Part shown: positions 51,232 to 63,552 of the stretch, piece by piece
Numbering within the stretch: position 1 is the first letter of the stretch
Layout: each line of letters opens with the position of its first letter
The notes under the pieces: generated by a model
Databases searched by the model: none
What the model was told of the DNA's origin: nothing
What the model saw: only the letters and a program-made list of their open reading frames with translations
Made by a program: the position numbers and the translations under genes
Assembly: GCF_017654505.1 (NCBI RefSeq)
Contig: NC_054538.1
Coordinates: 21,080,412 to 21,144,411 of the forward strand
From: Polyodon spathula
Taxonomy: Eukaryota; Chordata; Actinopteri; Acipenseriformes; Polyodontidae
Length of the DNA: 64,000 bases
Direction: 5' to 3'

Positions 51232-52526
51232 AAGTGTTAATATGTATGATCTGTCCTTCGGGTGTAATTTGACATCTTCAAATCAGCAATCTTCAAGTCA
51301 TGCCACAAACTGTCGATTGGATTTAGGTCGGGGCTCTGACTGGGCCACTCAAGGACATTTACCTTTTTGTTCCTTAGCCATTCCAGTGTAGCTTTGGCTG
51401 TGTGCTTTGGGTCATTGTCATGCTGAAAGGTGAACTTCCATCCCAGTTTCAGATTTCTTTCAGAGGGCAGCAGGTTTTCCTCAAGGACTTCTCTGTACTT
51501 TGCTCCATTCATTTTCCCTTCTATCCTGACTTAGTGTCCCAGTCCCTGCCGATGACAGACATCCCCATAACATGATTCTGCCAACACCATGCTTCACAGT
51601 AGGGATGGTGTTGTTTGGGTGATGTGCTGTGTTGTTTGTGCCAAACATAATGCATTGCATTTAGGCCAAAAAGTTCCATTTTAGTTTTGTCAGACCACAA
51701 AACTTTTAGCCACATGGCTACATAATCTCCTGAGTGTTTTTTTGCATACTTCAAATTGGATTCAAGGTGGGCTTTCTTGAGTAATGGCTTCCTTCTTGCC
51801 ACCCTACCATACAGGCCATATTTGTGGAGAGCTTGGGATACTGTTATCACATGCACACTTTGTCCAGTCTTGGCCATAAAAGCCTGTAGCTCTTGTAAAG
51901 TTGTCATTGGCCTCTTGGTAGCCTCTCTGATCAGTCTCCTTCTTGCTCAGTCATCCAGTTTGGAGGGATGGCCTGATCTAGGCAGGGTCTTGGTGGTGCC
52001 ATACAGCTTCCACTTCTTAATAATTGTCTTGACCACGCTCCAAGGGATATTCAAGGCCTTTGATATTTTTTTATACCCATCCCCTGATCTGTGCTTTTTA
52101 AGAACTTTGTCCCTGAGTTCTTTTGAAAGTGCCTTGGTGCTCATGGTTGCGTCTTTGCTTTGAAATGCACTACCCAGCAGAGGGAACCTACAGGAATTGC
52201 TGAATTTATCCTGAAATCATGTGAAATCACTACAATTTAACACAGGTGGAGGCTGCTTAACTTGGTGTGTGATTTTGAAGGTTACTGGTTATACCTTAGC
52301 TAATTTAGGATTGCTATTACAAGGGGGGTGGACACTTATCCAACCAAGCTATTTCAGTTTAAATTTTTTTAAATTTTCTACACATTTCTAGAATATTCTT
52401 CACTTGGAAGTTATGGGGTAGGATGTGTAAAAGAAAAAAAACGATTTTAATGCATTTTAATTATTGGCAATATGGCAAAAAAAGCTGAACATTTTGAAAG
52501 GATGTGTAGACTTTCTATAGGCACAG
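51232..52526 (-). mobile_element. Tc1-type transposon, family 5 (one end missing)
   Basis: Right end reads, reversed, CTGTGCCTATAGAAAGTCTA next to TA. The opposite end is truncated around 51232, inside the transposase C terminus. Confidence 0.9.
51237..52144 (-). pseudogene. Tc1 transposase pseudogene, family 5
   Basis: Three blocks in order: start MSTKALSKELRDKVLKKHRS with the helix-turn-helix and PRSGHPSK; then MTTLQELQAFMAKTG to WSDKTKMELFG (first Asp); then [23 protein letters not shown] (second Asp) and NPIDSLWH, Asp for the usual Glu. Stops near 51945 and 51520, a frame shift in the HYVWHKQ region, C terminus lost. Confidence 0.92.
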
Positions 52527-52562
52527 TATATATATTGGGGCTGTTTAAATACCTGCTTTCTA

Positions 52563-52694
52563 CAGGCAGGTGACAACAATTAATTTAACAAAAATAATTA
52601 CACCCACACACATTTATCTGCTGGGGCCAGGACTTAACCATATCCCTGCCAGCCACAAGTGCAATTTCTTCAGGCAGGGATTTGCCCTGCCACA
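52563..52694 (-). mobile_element. 3' fragment of the 8943-type LTR
   Basis: CCATATCCCTGCCAG and CAGGGATTTGCCCTGCCACA align with the last 110 bases of the solo LTR at 8943-9348. The rest is absent. Confidence 0.6.
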
Positions 52695-52769
52695 ATATAT
52701 ACATACATAACCTTTCCAAATGCCAATTTGATAATAGTTTAACACTTGTTGCGGGCTGTTTACTTTCTG

Positions 52770-52932
52770 CATGTGTTTCTGCAGCTTTACCTATGCTTTC
52801 CCCATGGTTATACTAGGCAATTACCATAGTTTACCATAATTAATATGATTTACCATATGTTTCTATGCTTTACCATGCTTTCACTATGCTTTATTACACT
52901 CTGCTTTTCTTTTACTATGGTAAACTTTTACA
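52770..52932 (+). repeat. TTTACCATG-unit dispersed repeat, copy 5
   Basis: TTTACCTATGCTTTCCCCAT, repeated TTTACCATR units and the end ACTATGGTAAACTTTTA. Abuts poly(G). Confidence 0.78.
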
Positions 52933-52941
52933 ACGGATTGG

Positions 52942-52947
52942 TGGGGT

Positions 52948-52979
<32 letters not shown>
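52942..52979. repeat. Poly(G) tract
   Basis: About 36 G with two T interruptions at the left; G-quadruplex capable. Confidence 0.95.
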
Positions 52980-52980
<1 letters not shown>

Positions 52981-54570
52981 GCCTTGTGGTAATATAGCTA
53001 ATAAACAATTAATAAACTAGTGCTACTTCAAGGAAAGCCTGACCAAATATTCTTGCCTCTTGTTAGAGGATCTTATTAGAACTAACCAGCAACAATATTA
53101 CTCCCTTTTTTGTGTTTGCAAATATTTTGTTTATTTTGCACTCGTTTGTTTGATTTGGGATCTGCAATGCTGGTATTGAATCCTGGTACCTCCCTGGTTA
53201 TGTGCTGAGCCAGTTACACACCCTTGGTCTAGCTACAATGAAACTACACAACCTTTTTATGTACCCAGGAAGCAGCATTTTTTTAATCAATGCATTTTTT
53301 ATGTACCTTAACCAAGTTCAGTTTAACTGTATACCGAAACCCCCTAAATAGGATCCCTGATGTTCTTCTTGTGTCTGTTCTTCATTCAGAGCCTGAGCCA
53401 ATCACAAAAAACAAAGCAGTGTTTCCAGATTACTGGAGACAGCCAGGAGTGCTTCTAAACAAGAGGCTTCTACAGTACCAGTCGAAAACATACCTCAAAA
53501 GCAAGCGTTCAACAATAAATGCAGATTTGCAGCTTTTGAGTATGACAGACCTCTGCAGCCGCTGTCTGCTGCCTGCAGTCAATCTGAGCAAAGCAGGGCG
53601 CTCTTAACTCACAGCAGAAAGCTGAATGAGTTTTTTTTTTTTTAAATGAATAATTAACTGGAGTCAAGAGCTTCCCGGATCAGATTGTTTTCAGGTCAAA
53701 TCATTTTGGTCATCTACTGTGTGTGGGCATGACAAGGACATGAGGGGGAGGAAACAGTTAGGATAAAAGCTGGGCAGAAAGTTTGACACGGACAGGGAAC
53801 AAAAATGATAGCTGTGAACCCAGCCAAGAAGCAACGTGCTACTGTCAGAGAACACTTCAAAATACTAATCCTTTGAGAGACACCAAACTGTATCAAAGGG
53901 TAGCCTAGACAGATTATTTTTAGGTAGATAGCATTAAAAACTGTAAACCCATTCACGTATATCAAGAGACTCCATTACATTTACAGATGAACAAACAACA
54001 AAGAATTTGCTTAAAAGACAGGCACGCTAATAAAAGTGGGCATACAAGAAGAATTTGTGTAGTATTTAAAAATGGATGAGAATGTGTGTATATAACAATA
54101 AAAATAAATTGTGTTTGAACTTGGGATCTACACAACATCAATGTTGTTTAATAATTTAGCAAATATAAATAAATGTGTGGTATGAGATGATTTCATGGGG
54201 TTGAACAGAACCTGCATTAAAAACTTGAACCCTGCAGTAAATTAAATCTGATCATTTCATAGTAAAATCTCCCCTTACTTGCATGTCACATGTGAAGTGG
54301 TCAACCAAGAAGAAGAATAAGTAAGAACTATTGTCCTGATATAAAAACAGTGTCTTTACTAAGGCAGTAATTTGAGTTATTAACAACCAGATCTTAGACA
54401 GACCTAAGAGACCAAATACATATTAGAAAGCTGATTGGATTAAAAAATTTTAAAAAAGAAGCAGCTTGAAAGCGGATTGGATTTAAAAAAAAGAAACTAA
54501 TTTCCCCCAGATTTTTGTAAAATTTGGAGTAATTATCTGTTATAGACTACAGAAAACCCATCAGAGATGC
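52980..54570. other. No gene seen
   Basis: A degenerate tRNA-like stretch (reverse strand TGGCTCAGCACATAACC ... GGATTCAATACC, about 53165-53225) may be an old SINE head. A short tandem duplication lies near 54430-54500. Confidence 0.4.
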
Positions 54571-54742
54571 CCCAGTATTTTTGCACTGTATTTTTGCAGT
54601 TTTGCCATGCTTTTCCCATGGTTATACTATGCATTTACCATAGTCTACCCTGGTTTACCATGTTTATTTTTAATATGCTTAGCTTTGCCATGCTTTCCTT
54701 GTGCTTTATTACACTTTGCTATGCTATTACTATGGCAAAGTT
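54571..54742 (+). repeat. TTTACCATG-unit dispersed repeat, copy 6
   Basis: GTATTTTTGCAGTTTTGCCA start, GGTTATACTATGCATTTACC core, TTACTATGGCAAAGTTA end; parallels copies 1, 2 and 5 over its length. Confidence 0.78.
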
Positions 54743-55542
54743 ACACAAAACTATGCCCTACACATTGCAGGTGCAGGACTTTGGTTTCGGCTCTGAAAAT
54801 TCAAGTATAAAATAATACAAATAAATAAATAGCCAGAGTTCAAAATTGAGAAATGGCATAGATCATAAAGATAATATTTTGATCTGGATACTTCACATAT
54901 ATCCTCTCTGAGTTTCTGCACTGCTGTTAAATTCACAAACACATTACCAGACTCTGAGTAGAAGAGGGCATGAGATGTGTATGCCTGTTGACTTACTCCA
55001 ACCGGTTCTATCTAGGATATGGTTCATGTTTTTGCTCAAAGAACAAAAAGCATTTCAAAACCTGCCTGTGGCAATCCAAGAATCTGCAATCTGTACACAT
55101 CTTTCCAGATACCGTAACTCTAGACAGTGTGCATAAGAGTCCATGGGGATATCATTGAATGGAACATAGGACCTCTTCTTCCAGAAAAAAAAAAAAAAAA
55201 CCTTTAACATACAGAGGCTGCTAGAGATGGGTTTTAACCTGTAAAATAAATAAATAAAAACATGCAGGCAAATAAATTGTACTATCAAGGAAGTATTGGC
55301 AAGAGGAGAAGGAATTTAAAAAGTGCAATTATACAGAAATGGAACCAGTCAGCAGTGCCAGTTTGATACGGAACAAAATGAACTTGAGTTTCTTAGACTG
55401 GTTTCATGGTGCTGGTGGAAACTTGACATTCATTCTGAGCAGTTTCCAAAAAAAAAACACAAAAAATACAAGACATGGCTAGACATTTGTCTTTTGTGTA
55501 GCTACTTTTTTAGAAAGCAATGTCTGTTGGAGGGGGAATTAA

Positions 55543-55556
55543 ATCACACACACATA

Positions 55557-55600
<44 letters not shown>

Positions 55601-55619
55601 CCCACACACACACACACAC
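55543..55619. repeat. (CA)n microsatellite
   Basis: CA tract with a few AA and CC interruptions. Confidence 0.95.
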
Positions 55620-56191
55620 TGAATGACCTAGACTGGCTCTATCTGTTGGCTGGCCATCATAACTTTCATAACTCTGACACTACACCTCTGTAAATAAGCA
55701 TAGTTTTTTTTTTTTCTATGCCAGTTTGGAAGGAGTGAAATACTGGAAGAGATGAATAAGCAGGATGAATAAGCATCTGGAAATCCAGGATGTTTCATGG
55801 CCTAGTATTTTTTTCCAATAAACGATTTGTTTTTGTGGTTTAAAATTTCGATACAGTGGCAATGACTTGGTTGGGGATGGTGTGGAGTGAATAATTCAGT
55901 GCCACCCTTTACTTCCATCTTCCTTGGTTCAAATGAACCTGATTTTATCTTTAATTTGGGTGTTTGCCCAACACACTATGGAATGGCAATCACATACCCT
56001 GATCGACACTAATCTTAACAACCCAGTGCAATTTAGAACAGTGCAATTCATTCTCTTATTGGATTTGAATGAATAACAGATTACAAAGGCATTTTAGTGC
56101 AGTGTACCACAACCATGTGCATTTTACACATATTTTTTCTTTCTTTCTGTGTACTTTCTTCTACTGTATCAGAACAAAACCTTGCTGATAG
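55620..56191. other. No gene seen
   Basis: Nothing recognised. Confidence 0.55.
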
Positions 56192-56196
56192 CCCCC

Positions 56197-56786
56197 TGCG
56201 ACAAGGATGGCGTGTGTGGTGAAAATCAGATCAGAAAGAAGCTCCCACACAGATAGATTGGGGTACAACTACGCTGCGGCGCATTTATTATTAAATAAAC
56301 AAAATAAAAGGTTTAAGCAAAACAAAACAGTTTACAAAAACAAAACAGCTAACTGGCCAAAACAAATAAACAAAACAAGTAGGCACAGAACAAACAAGTA
56401 TCTTGCTGGTGTAAACCAGCCCAGGTAGCAATTGCTTTGCTATTGACTCTCTTGTCTTACGACTCACGTCTCGTTTCATCCTGAACACAACAACCTGTTG
56501 AAGCCAAAGCTACAGGTCTTTTATATTATGGCTGAGGGGTTAACTAGCTATTAATTATCTTATCACCCCTTGGCCATAGTCTGCACGAGTTTGCGTGACT
56601 GTCAGCTACTTAAATAATCAGTAGCTGACAGTCACCAATTCTCACAAGTTAATTTTAAAACACTAAACAAAAGCAATTGTCAAGATGGCACCTTGCTCAT
56701 TCTGACAAATTATAAAATGCAAAATAACACATTAAATACAAAACACAAATTCTAATATGCACAGGGGCAGGGAATACTCCATCACA
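56197..56786 (-). mobile_element. LTR-like repeat related to the 8943 solo LTR (TSD CCCCC)
   Basis: 590 bases from TGCGACAAGG to ACTCCATCACA, flanked by CCCCC on each side (56192-56196, 56787-56791; low complexity, so weaker proof). Shares the GCGCATTTATTATTAAATAA block, which gives AATAAA on the - strand. Confidence 0.62.
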
Positions 56787-56791
56787 CCCCC

Positions 56792-58464
56792 CTGTGAAAT
56801 CTCACTGCCAATGCGTCACCCAATCAGACACATATTTAGTATTGGGCAAGCTCAACAACAGAGAATCATGTTTACAAGAAAAATGTATAAACCTACATAT
56901 CCTAAGGTAACAAGATTAGTGCTTATTAGGATCTTTGAAACCTTAGGTATGTGTTATCAGATTACGCACACATCTTCTAAAGACTGTGCAGACAGTAAAA
57001 TAAAGTATTAAACCCAGAAACCCAGAAACTTCAGCAACAAATGTGGCAATGACTGCCAGTCAATGGAGATGTAAACAACTGGCCACTGAACTTGGCTGAA
57101 GCCCATGGAGTAAATGCCAGCAATTAACAAATAACCTCGGTGGGACTCCAAAGGGCAAATCAGCAACCAGATAAAACATTCTGGTAAATGATTAGCAAGA
57201 TTTCCTTTGATTTTGATACATTTGCCCCATAAATATTTAAATATTGATGTATTTACAGATTTTAAAATACATGAATAAATAAATAAATAAATAAGAATGG
57301 CTTCTTTACAACATATGAAACTTTATTATGTGTATTCATACAAGGTTCAATGCATCAAAATGCATGGAATTATCTCATAATATGCAAATTATTGAAACCT
57401 TCTGTATTTAATGCAATGGTCCCCCTTTCGTATATTGAAGATTTCCTGACTCTCCCGCCAGTAGTTTAGTTGCAATCAGACCTTGTGATCTACAGCAAAT
57501 ATATCAGGATGCAACAATTTATGTACAGCGCTGTATGGGAAATATTTGCATATCCTGTATTAACAGGAAGGTAAAAAGGTAAGCTAATGGATTTAAAAGT
57601 ATTGGTAAATACTTATTTAAATGACTGCTTATGGAATATACAGTATACTCCATACAACTGTTTTACTATTTGTTCTTCTTACTCTTATGGCATCTTGAAA
57701 AAAAACTAAAATAAAAAACATGCAATTGTATATTTACAGGGATTGTCTGTGCTCTTTCAAACTGAAATATTATTTTATCGTTTCTACAATGCAAAAGTAT
57801 TGTATCACATAATGTTCTAATTATGCCAAGTTTTTTTAAAAAAATTTTTTTTATTATATTGAACATTCTTAGAATAGACTGCGACACAGGAAGTGGCATC
57901 TAGCACTAGACAGACTTGAGGGCAAACAGAGTTAGGACTGGAAGTTCAAAAGGAGCTCCAAGGACTTTGTATTCTGTAAATGACTGAGGACAGGAAGCCA
58001 ACAAGCAAAGCAATAAGTCCAAATAATAGGGAATAAATTCCAGCTTCAAAAAGTAGTTCCATAACAGGAAATGTTTTCATAACACTAATCAAAAAGTAAA
58101 TGAAAATATTTGCTCATCTTGTGGAGTCTAAGATTACAGGTACAGTATATCACATTTTTAAAATTTTGTACATCAAAGATAAGCAATCCAATCATTTTAT
58201 CTGTTGTCAGACAATCTTTAAAGATGCTAATTCATGCCACAAGTGCAGAGGCACTGTACCCAAAATAGAATCCATTTACTGACAATGCCGAAGACTGTGG
58301 TGGTGGGGCATTTATTCTTCCCTTTACCACCAGAAGCGGGTGTGTGAAATGGATGCTGCCATGAATGGTATCACATCCAACAGCCAAAAAACTCTTTGCT
58401 GTACCAATTATGTTGTGCAATGTGAAAAACAGATTTCTTTCGTGCAATGGTAAACATGTGGTCT
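56792..58464. other. No gene seen
   Basis: Only an (AAAT)n tract near 57271-57292. Confidence 0.55.
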
Positions 58465-58678
58465 GGTCACACTTTACATTAAGCGTCTCTAATAACTGTG
58501 TATTTACATAGTAGTCACATAGTAAATACATGTCTACTTACACATAATTACAATATTATTTGGCATAGTAACAGTGTACTTAACTCTTTAACTCTTTTTG
58601 CAGGATATATGTAAGTACACAGTTGTATCAGAAAAGGGTTAGGGTTAGGGGGGGTTAGGGTTAGTGGAGCAGTGGATG
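58465..58678. mobile_element. Hairpin MITE, second copy (one arm) with TTAGGG tract
   Basis: Left arm GGTCACACTTTACATTAAGC matches the 46776 element, as do TGTATTTACATAGTAGT and the middle TGTATCAGAAAAGGGTTA. After this the sequence goes into GGGTTAGGGTTAGGG units (58635-58664) and the right arm is absent. Confidence 0.7.
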
Positions 58679-58724
58679 AGTAACTTCTGCTACCTCTCAA
58701 AGCAGATAAATAATCATCTTATGT

Positions 58725-59060
58725 GCTTGCAGCTATACTACCTTGGTGCCTGATCTTATCAGAGCTCAGAAGCTGAGCAAAGCTGGGTCTGGTTAGCACC
58801 TGAATGGGACACCTCCAGAGCTGCAAAGTATGTGTTGGTGGGTATGTAAGGGGCCGGGCCACTCTTCCTGCAGAAGTAACCCAGATCTCCAGCATGGGGG
58901 GGGGGGGGGGGGCATTGTGCTACAGGAGCCCTCTCTTCTTCAGTCTCCTATGTAGACATTAGAGATCCCATTGACATCTTAAGATCATCATAATGGTTAA
59001 TGATGGTGTAGTGGTTCCTGGCATGACCTTCTGTCAGTGTAAAGACATGACCTTCTGCTC
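58725..59060 (+). mobile_element. 5S-rRNA-derived SINE (decayed)
   Basis: 58725-58836 follows 5S rRNA along its length: GCAGCTATACTACC (5' end), TGATCTTATCAGAGCTCAGA, AGCTGAGCAAAGCTGGGT (A-box/intermediate element region), CTGGTTAGCACCTGAATGGG (C-box region). The body continues with GTGTTGGTGGG, CCACTCTTCCTGCAG and TTAGAGATCCCATTGACA, blocks I recall from 5S-headed fish SINEs. The promoter boxes carry several changes. Confidence 0.75.
58896..58912. repeat. Poly(G) tract
   Basis: About 17 consecutive G inside the 5S-derived SINE body. Confidence 0.95.
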
Positions 59061-61189
59061 CATTAATGGAGCCAGGCTCTTCATGATGTCCAGGATATCA
59101 TTCTGGACTGGCTGATTCTGACTAAACACTCAGCTTCAGCAAAAAGTAAGGGCATCCCTGTAAACAACATGGTGCATCTCAGTGGAGCGATCTTACCGAA
59201 AACTTGTGGTTTATTTAATGTGTCTATATGTTTATAAATAAGCACCTGGAATGATGTGGGAGTGGGGCTTGGTCCATTCTGTCTGCCCTGCTGGCAGTGT
59301 GAAGTCATTGGGAGATCAGTCTGTGTGTGCCTGGTGCCTGGTGTAGTGGGTGCAGCAGGCTCCTCTACACAGACAGCGCTTTGTACTGCTGGAATACAGC
59401 TTGCGTGATTTTCCTACAATCAAAGTCAGGGCTTGTCTGAGGACCTTAAAGAGACCTCCTGTGTGAGGATGTTATGTAATGTATTCAATCGCCCTTGTTG
59501 AGTATCTGGAGGAGGGCTCGGGATTATTTATTTGTGAAGGGAATTATTTTACCCTGAAAAAAGACACCAGGCTTTGCTTACAAGCCTACAAAGCTGTAAA
59601 GGTTTTTTTTTTTTAAATGTGGAACCTCTAGAGACTGTGTGTTACACACTACAATAAACATTATTGACATACAAAATATGACTCTTCTGTCTTCTCTTCT
59701 TTTGGAATACAAAACAGTGTAAAATGATCTCGGACAGAAATCATGTATCCCACAAGCGTTCGTTGTTAATTAATGTTTACTTCTATTGAATAGAGAGGCA
59801 AGAGCTGGACAGGAACTGGTAACCTCACAATTAAAATATGGTGTTCTATTTGAGTTCTATATACATGTATGTTGTGTTTTTGGAAAGCTTCTACAAAATT
59901 TAGAAAGCATTAAAAGTGAGGGACTTATCTGCAATCCTAGTACAGCAAGAGATACAGATGTGGGAAGATTCTGATGATAGCAAGTCAGTGTTTGTCTTAC
60001 CACTCCCCCACCCCCCACCCCCCAAAAAAAACACTAGACTGTGTGTTCTGTTCTCCAGAAGCCAATATTTGCTCAGAGATCCATGTAAATTCAAAGCCCT
60101 AAGAAGAAGCCTGTTGAAGAGCAGCATACAGGACAAGTTTCTGTTTGCTGAGAAAGAGAACCCAAAGAGGGGAGAGTGGCATAACTACACGTTGCACTGA
60201 TCTGTCACTGTTAACTGTGAACACGCTGATCAGCTGTGTGTGGGAAATGCAACCTGAAGCCAGTCACTGGGTGGTGGTGTCTGAGAAAACACAACAGAAA
60301 TCCACACAGGGTTGTTTGAACTCTATAGCTTATGGGTTCAAATGTTAAGGTTTAAACTTTACAAAAGCAAAGTACTGTATAAGGCCATGTCAAATACAGT
60401 TTGTCTCTAGTTTGCATCCCCAAAGGAATAATACAAACATAAAAGGCTAAGAAGGGGTTTCTGCAATGAGGACTGACTGCCAGGATTGGTATCGCATTGA
60501 ATAGCATAGTTATCTTGGTTGTCAATGTTAAAGACACAGAGTTTTTGTGGTCATAGATCAACTGGAATCAACGTTATCCTCTAGAAATGTATTCACCCAC
60601 ACCTCCAAGATAATACTTTCATTGCCTTTAATAAAGCATGGTAAATTGTCTTCCCAAAGTTTTTGAAAGCTGCATTTATCTATGCATCAAAATAATTTCT
60701 CTTGACTATTAACACCATCCCGCACTTGTTGAATGCAATGTCTAACAGTGTTTAACTTGTGATTAACTGTGTCTGATATAAATATAAAGATATTATATAT
60801 GTTGTTAGCTGAAACATGCTGCTAGGTGGGGTTATTATGTTCCTGGGAAATGTTAATCAAATATGTTTGTGCTGGCTGTAAATGTTTATGTTTTCATTCA
60901 GTTGCCTTGACAACACGCACGTTCAGGAACAGGAACAGCTGTGTTGGTTGTTGGTATTCCCAGGAGTTCTCTGGTATTTCCTGAAGTTCTGTGCTCTGAA
61001 AATTAACTCACCTGCCTGTGACTGTGAAAGGGCCTCCGACCAACACAATCGCTGAACACAGCCTTTCCCAAGGCTAGTTTCACAGACCCAGACTAGCACT
61101 CACCTTGTACTGACTAATGTTACCTGAGATAAAGTAGTCTCAGATTAGCGGTACAGTTGTATCTTTATATATCTGTGAAATCAGATATA
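59061..61189. other. No gene seen
   Basis: No convincing exon. A lone AATAAA near 59653 and a CCCCACCCCCCACCCCCC tract near 60005 are the only features. Confidence 0.5.
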
Positions 61190-61375
61190 TAAGGGACCAG
61201 TTTTGCATGAATTTGTGTTATAAGAAAAAAGTAGTGGATAGATCTCATAACTTTGTCAAGTTGGGTCTTAAAGGAACCAAATGATTCAGCATCATGAGCA
61301 TGACTAGGTATACATTCCACCACTCTCTGTGTGAAGAAGGGTCTCATTTCTCTCTGTCCTCTCAGTACTTTTATG
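61190..61375 (-). mobile_element. LINE (CR1/L2-type) ORF2 C-terminal fragment
   Basis: On the - strand MRPFFTQRVVECIPSHAHDA ... ESFGSFKTQLDKVMR, the tail of a non-LTR retrotransposon second ORF, which in this clade ends with an FFTQRVV...W-like block and FK..LD. No reverse-transcriptase core here. Confidence 0.6.
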
Positions 61376-61799
61376 ATTAAATTTTATGGTAAAATATATG
61401 CATGCATTTAACACCAGAACGCTGTTGTAAGTAAATAAGTATAGTTTTGATTAATTATAAATTGAGTTTTTGCTGTAAAGTTAACGATATTAGCCAGTGT
61501 GTGATTTGTGTTGAATTAACTCTTTGCCAAGTCACAGCAAGGCGTGGTTGACTCGATTGAAGTAATTTGCAAAGCCATTGTCTGATGCACCAGCGGTTGA
61601 CCTCCAGGGCATTATATAAGCACTGACACTAACCAGGGTCAAATCACAAAGGGCAGGTAGTCTAAACTGTGTTAGTCCAAACGAGGACAGCCCAATGAGG
61701 ACCGGCTGCACAATTTTTATACCAAGCAATGAACGTGAAGGCTTCGTATCCAGAACAGGTTTGCATACATTTTCCTTTCTTTTCTTTTTCTTAATTAAT

Positions 61800-63290
61800 G
61801 CATTCACTCTTCCTAGACCAGTTTGTTTTTGCCTCCCTCACAACACCACCTTCTCCCATAACCATTTCTACTTCCTCTCCTCTACTACTCCCTACCATTA
61901 ACTTTAATATCCCCATAACCCTCTCCTCTCATTCCTGGCCTCTGGCTTCTCCCTGCTGTTGCAAATCTAACTCTTCTAACCTGTTCTCCCTGCCTCTCCC
62001 CCTTTCTTCTGCTCACCCACCCTGGTGCCTAGCTCTCACTGAAACTTGGTTCTCCACTGATAACTCTAACACTCTGACCACTCTTTCCTCTCTCTATGCC
62101 CTGTCCCACTTTCCTCCCCCTCTAGACAGGGGGGAGGGGAGGGGGGACGACAGGACTTCTATGCTCTCCCTCCCTGCTCTTTTCCATCCCTTCTGCTCTC
62201 TCCTCTTTCTCTGTTAGCACCTTTGAGTTTCAAGCCATTGAAATCACCTCCCCTTGTCGCCTCCTCCTCATTGTTCTCTACTGCCCTCCTGGACCCCTTA
62301 CTCACTATCTTTTTGAGCTTGACTTCATCCCCTCTCCATCCACCTCTATTATTCTATTAGGTAACTTCAACATCCACCTCCACAACCCTAACAACTCTAT
62401 TGGATTTCTTCCCCTTCTTCACCCCTTCGCCTTTTGTCTGTCCCAGTCCATTCCACTCACACAGCTGGCCATCAACTAGACCTCATCTTCACCAAGGACT
62501 GCTCCCCACCACCCTCTCAGTCACTCTCTGTTGCTCCCATCCCTTCGTACTCCACCGACCTCCTCTGTCACCTGTCGAGACCTCAATTCTAACTCCCCAT
62601 CTATCGGCTTCTTCTCCCAACTCTGTAGACTTGGCTACCTTCACCATCTTCTCCTCGCCTCCTGCCTCGACTCCCTTTGCCCCATAACCTCTCGTTCTTC
62701 CCACCCCTCCCCATCCCAGCCCTAACTTGCCTCCGTGCTCCTCTCTGCTCATACCAAACTGCGCTCTGCTGAAATGAAATGGAAGAAAACTCCCTGCTGT
62801 CTTGGATCTCTATCGCTACCTCCTCTCTTCCTTCTCTTCTACACTCACATATACCAATTGCTTCTACTTCCACTGTATCATTCAGTCTTCCACTAACAAT
62901 CCCCATAAACTTTTCTCTACCTTCTCCTCCCTCCTTAGCCCTCCCCCTCTTCCACCTTCTGCTATCTCAGCTGATGACTTTGATTCCTCCTTCTCCTCCA
63001 AAATCACTGAATTTGCAATCTCTTCAATACCTTGCCTTCTTCCCCACCCACCCCCTGTCCTCTACTCACTCACTCCCTATCAACCTCTGCAATGCCTATT
63101 AATGTACCCTCCTTCTACTCCTTCTTGCCCCTCTCAGACTCTGATCTTTGCTCCCTCCTCCAGGACCACAAACCTACCATGTGTGCACTGGACCCACTTA
63201 CCTTTTGTGCTTTCATCCATATGACTATTTTAAATCCCAGCCCTTGATTTCTTCCTCGCTTCAATTGACCATGCTGTAGATATTTAGGTC
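61800..63290 (+). mobile_element. L2-clade LINE, endonuclease half of ORF2, 3' truncated
   Basis: Pyrimidine-rich + strand. Reading across frame shifts gives WCLALTETWFSTDNSNT (APE-type endonuclease start), LDRGEGRGD, then GNFNIHLHNPNNSIGF where the family has GDFNIH, then AGHQLDLIFTKDCS and the linker SSTNNPHKLFSTFSSLLSP and LQDHKPTMCALDPL. The reverse-transcriptase domain that should follow is absent. At least five frame changes. Confidence 0.82.
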
Positions 63291-63369
63291 GTGAGAAAAA
63301 GTATTTATTTCTATGTTGACAATGCCATAACAGCAAGGGAGCTACCTTGCACCAGGTAAAAGTCAGGAG

Positions 63370-63395
63370 GAAATGTTTTTTTTTTTTTTTTTTAA
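63370..63395. repeat. Poly(T) tract
   Basis: About 17 T, just downstream of the LINE fragment. Confidence 0.9.
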
Positions 63396-63552
63396 TTATG
63401 AGATATTGTATTAACATTACAAAAATATGCACACTGTCATTGCTATAACCATCCTAATGGCTCACACCCTAATGACCATTTCCAGAACTACACCAACCTG
63501 ACAGACACAGCCCGACTTAAAATTCTGGTACACTTTGCAAATACTCAACTTT

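Noticed and set aside
53165..53225. Possible tRNA gene on the - strand
   Set aside because: A- and B-box-like words exist, but the cloverleaf stems cannot be formed convincingly; at most a decayed SINE head.
54430..54510. Short tandem duplication GAAAGCKGATTGGATT
   Set aside because: Two units only; no evidence of function.
62489..62906. Gly/Glu/Arg-rich - strand frames
   Set aside because: Complement of the pyrimidine-rich LINE sequence, which reads as endonuclease and linker on the + strand.
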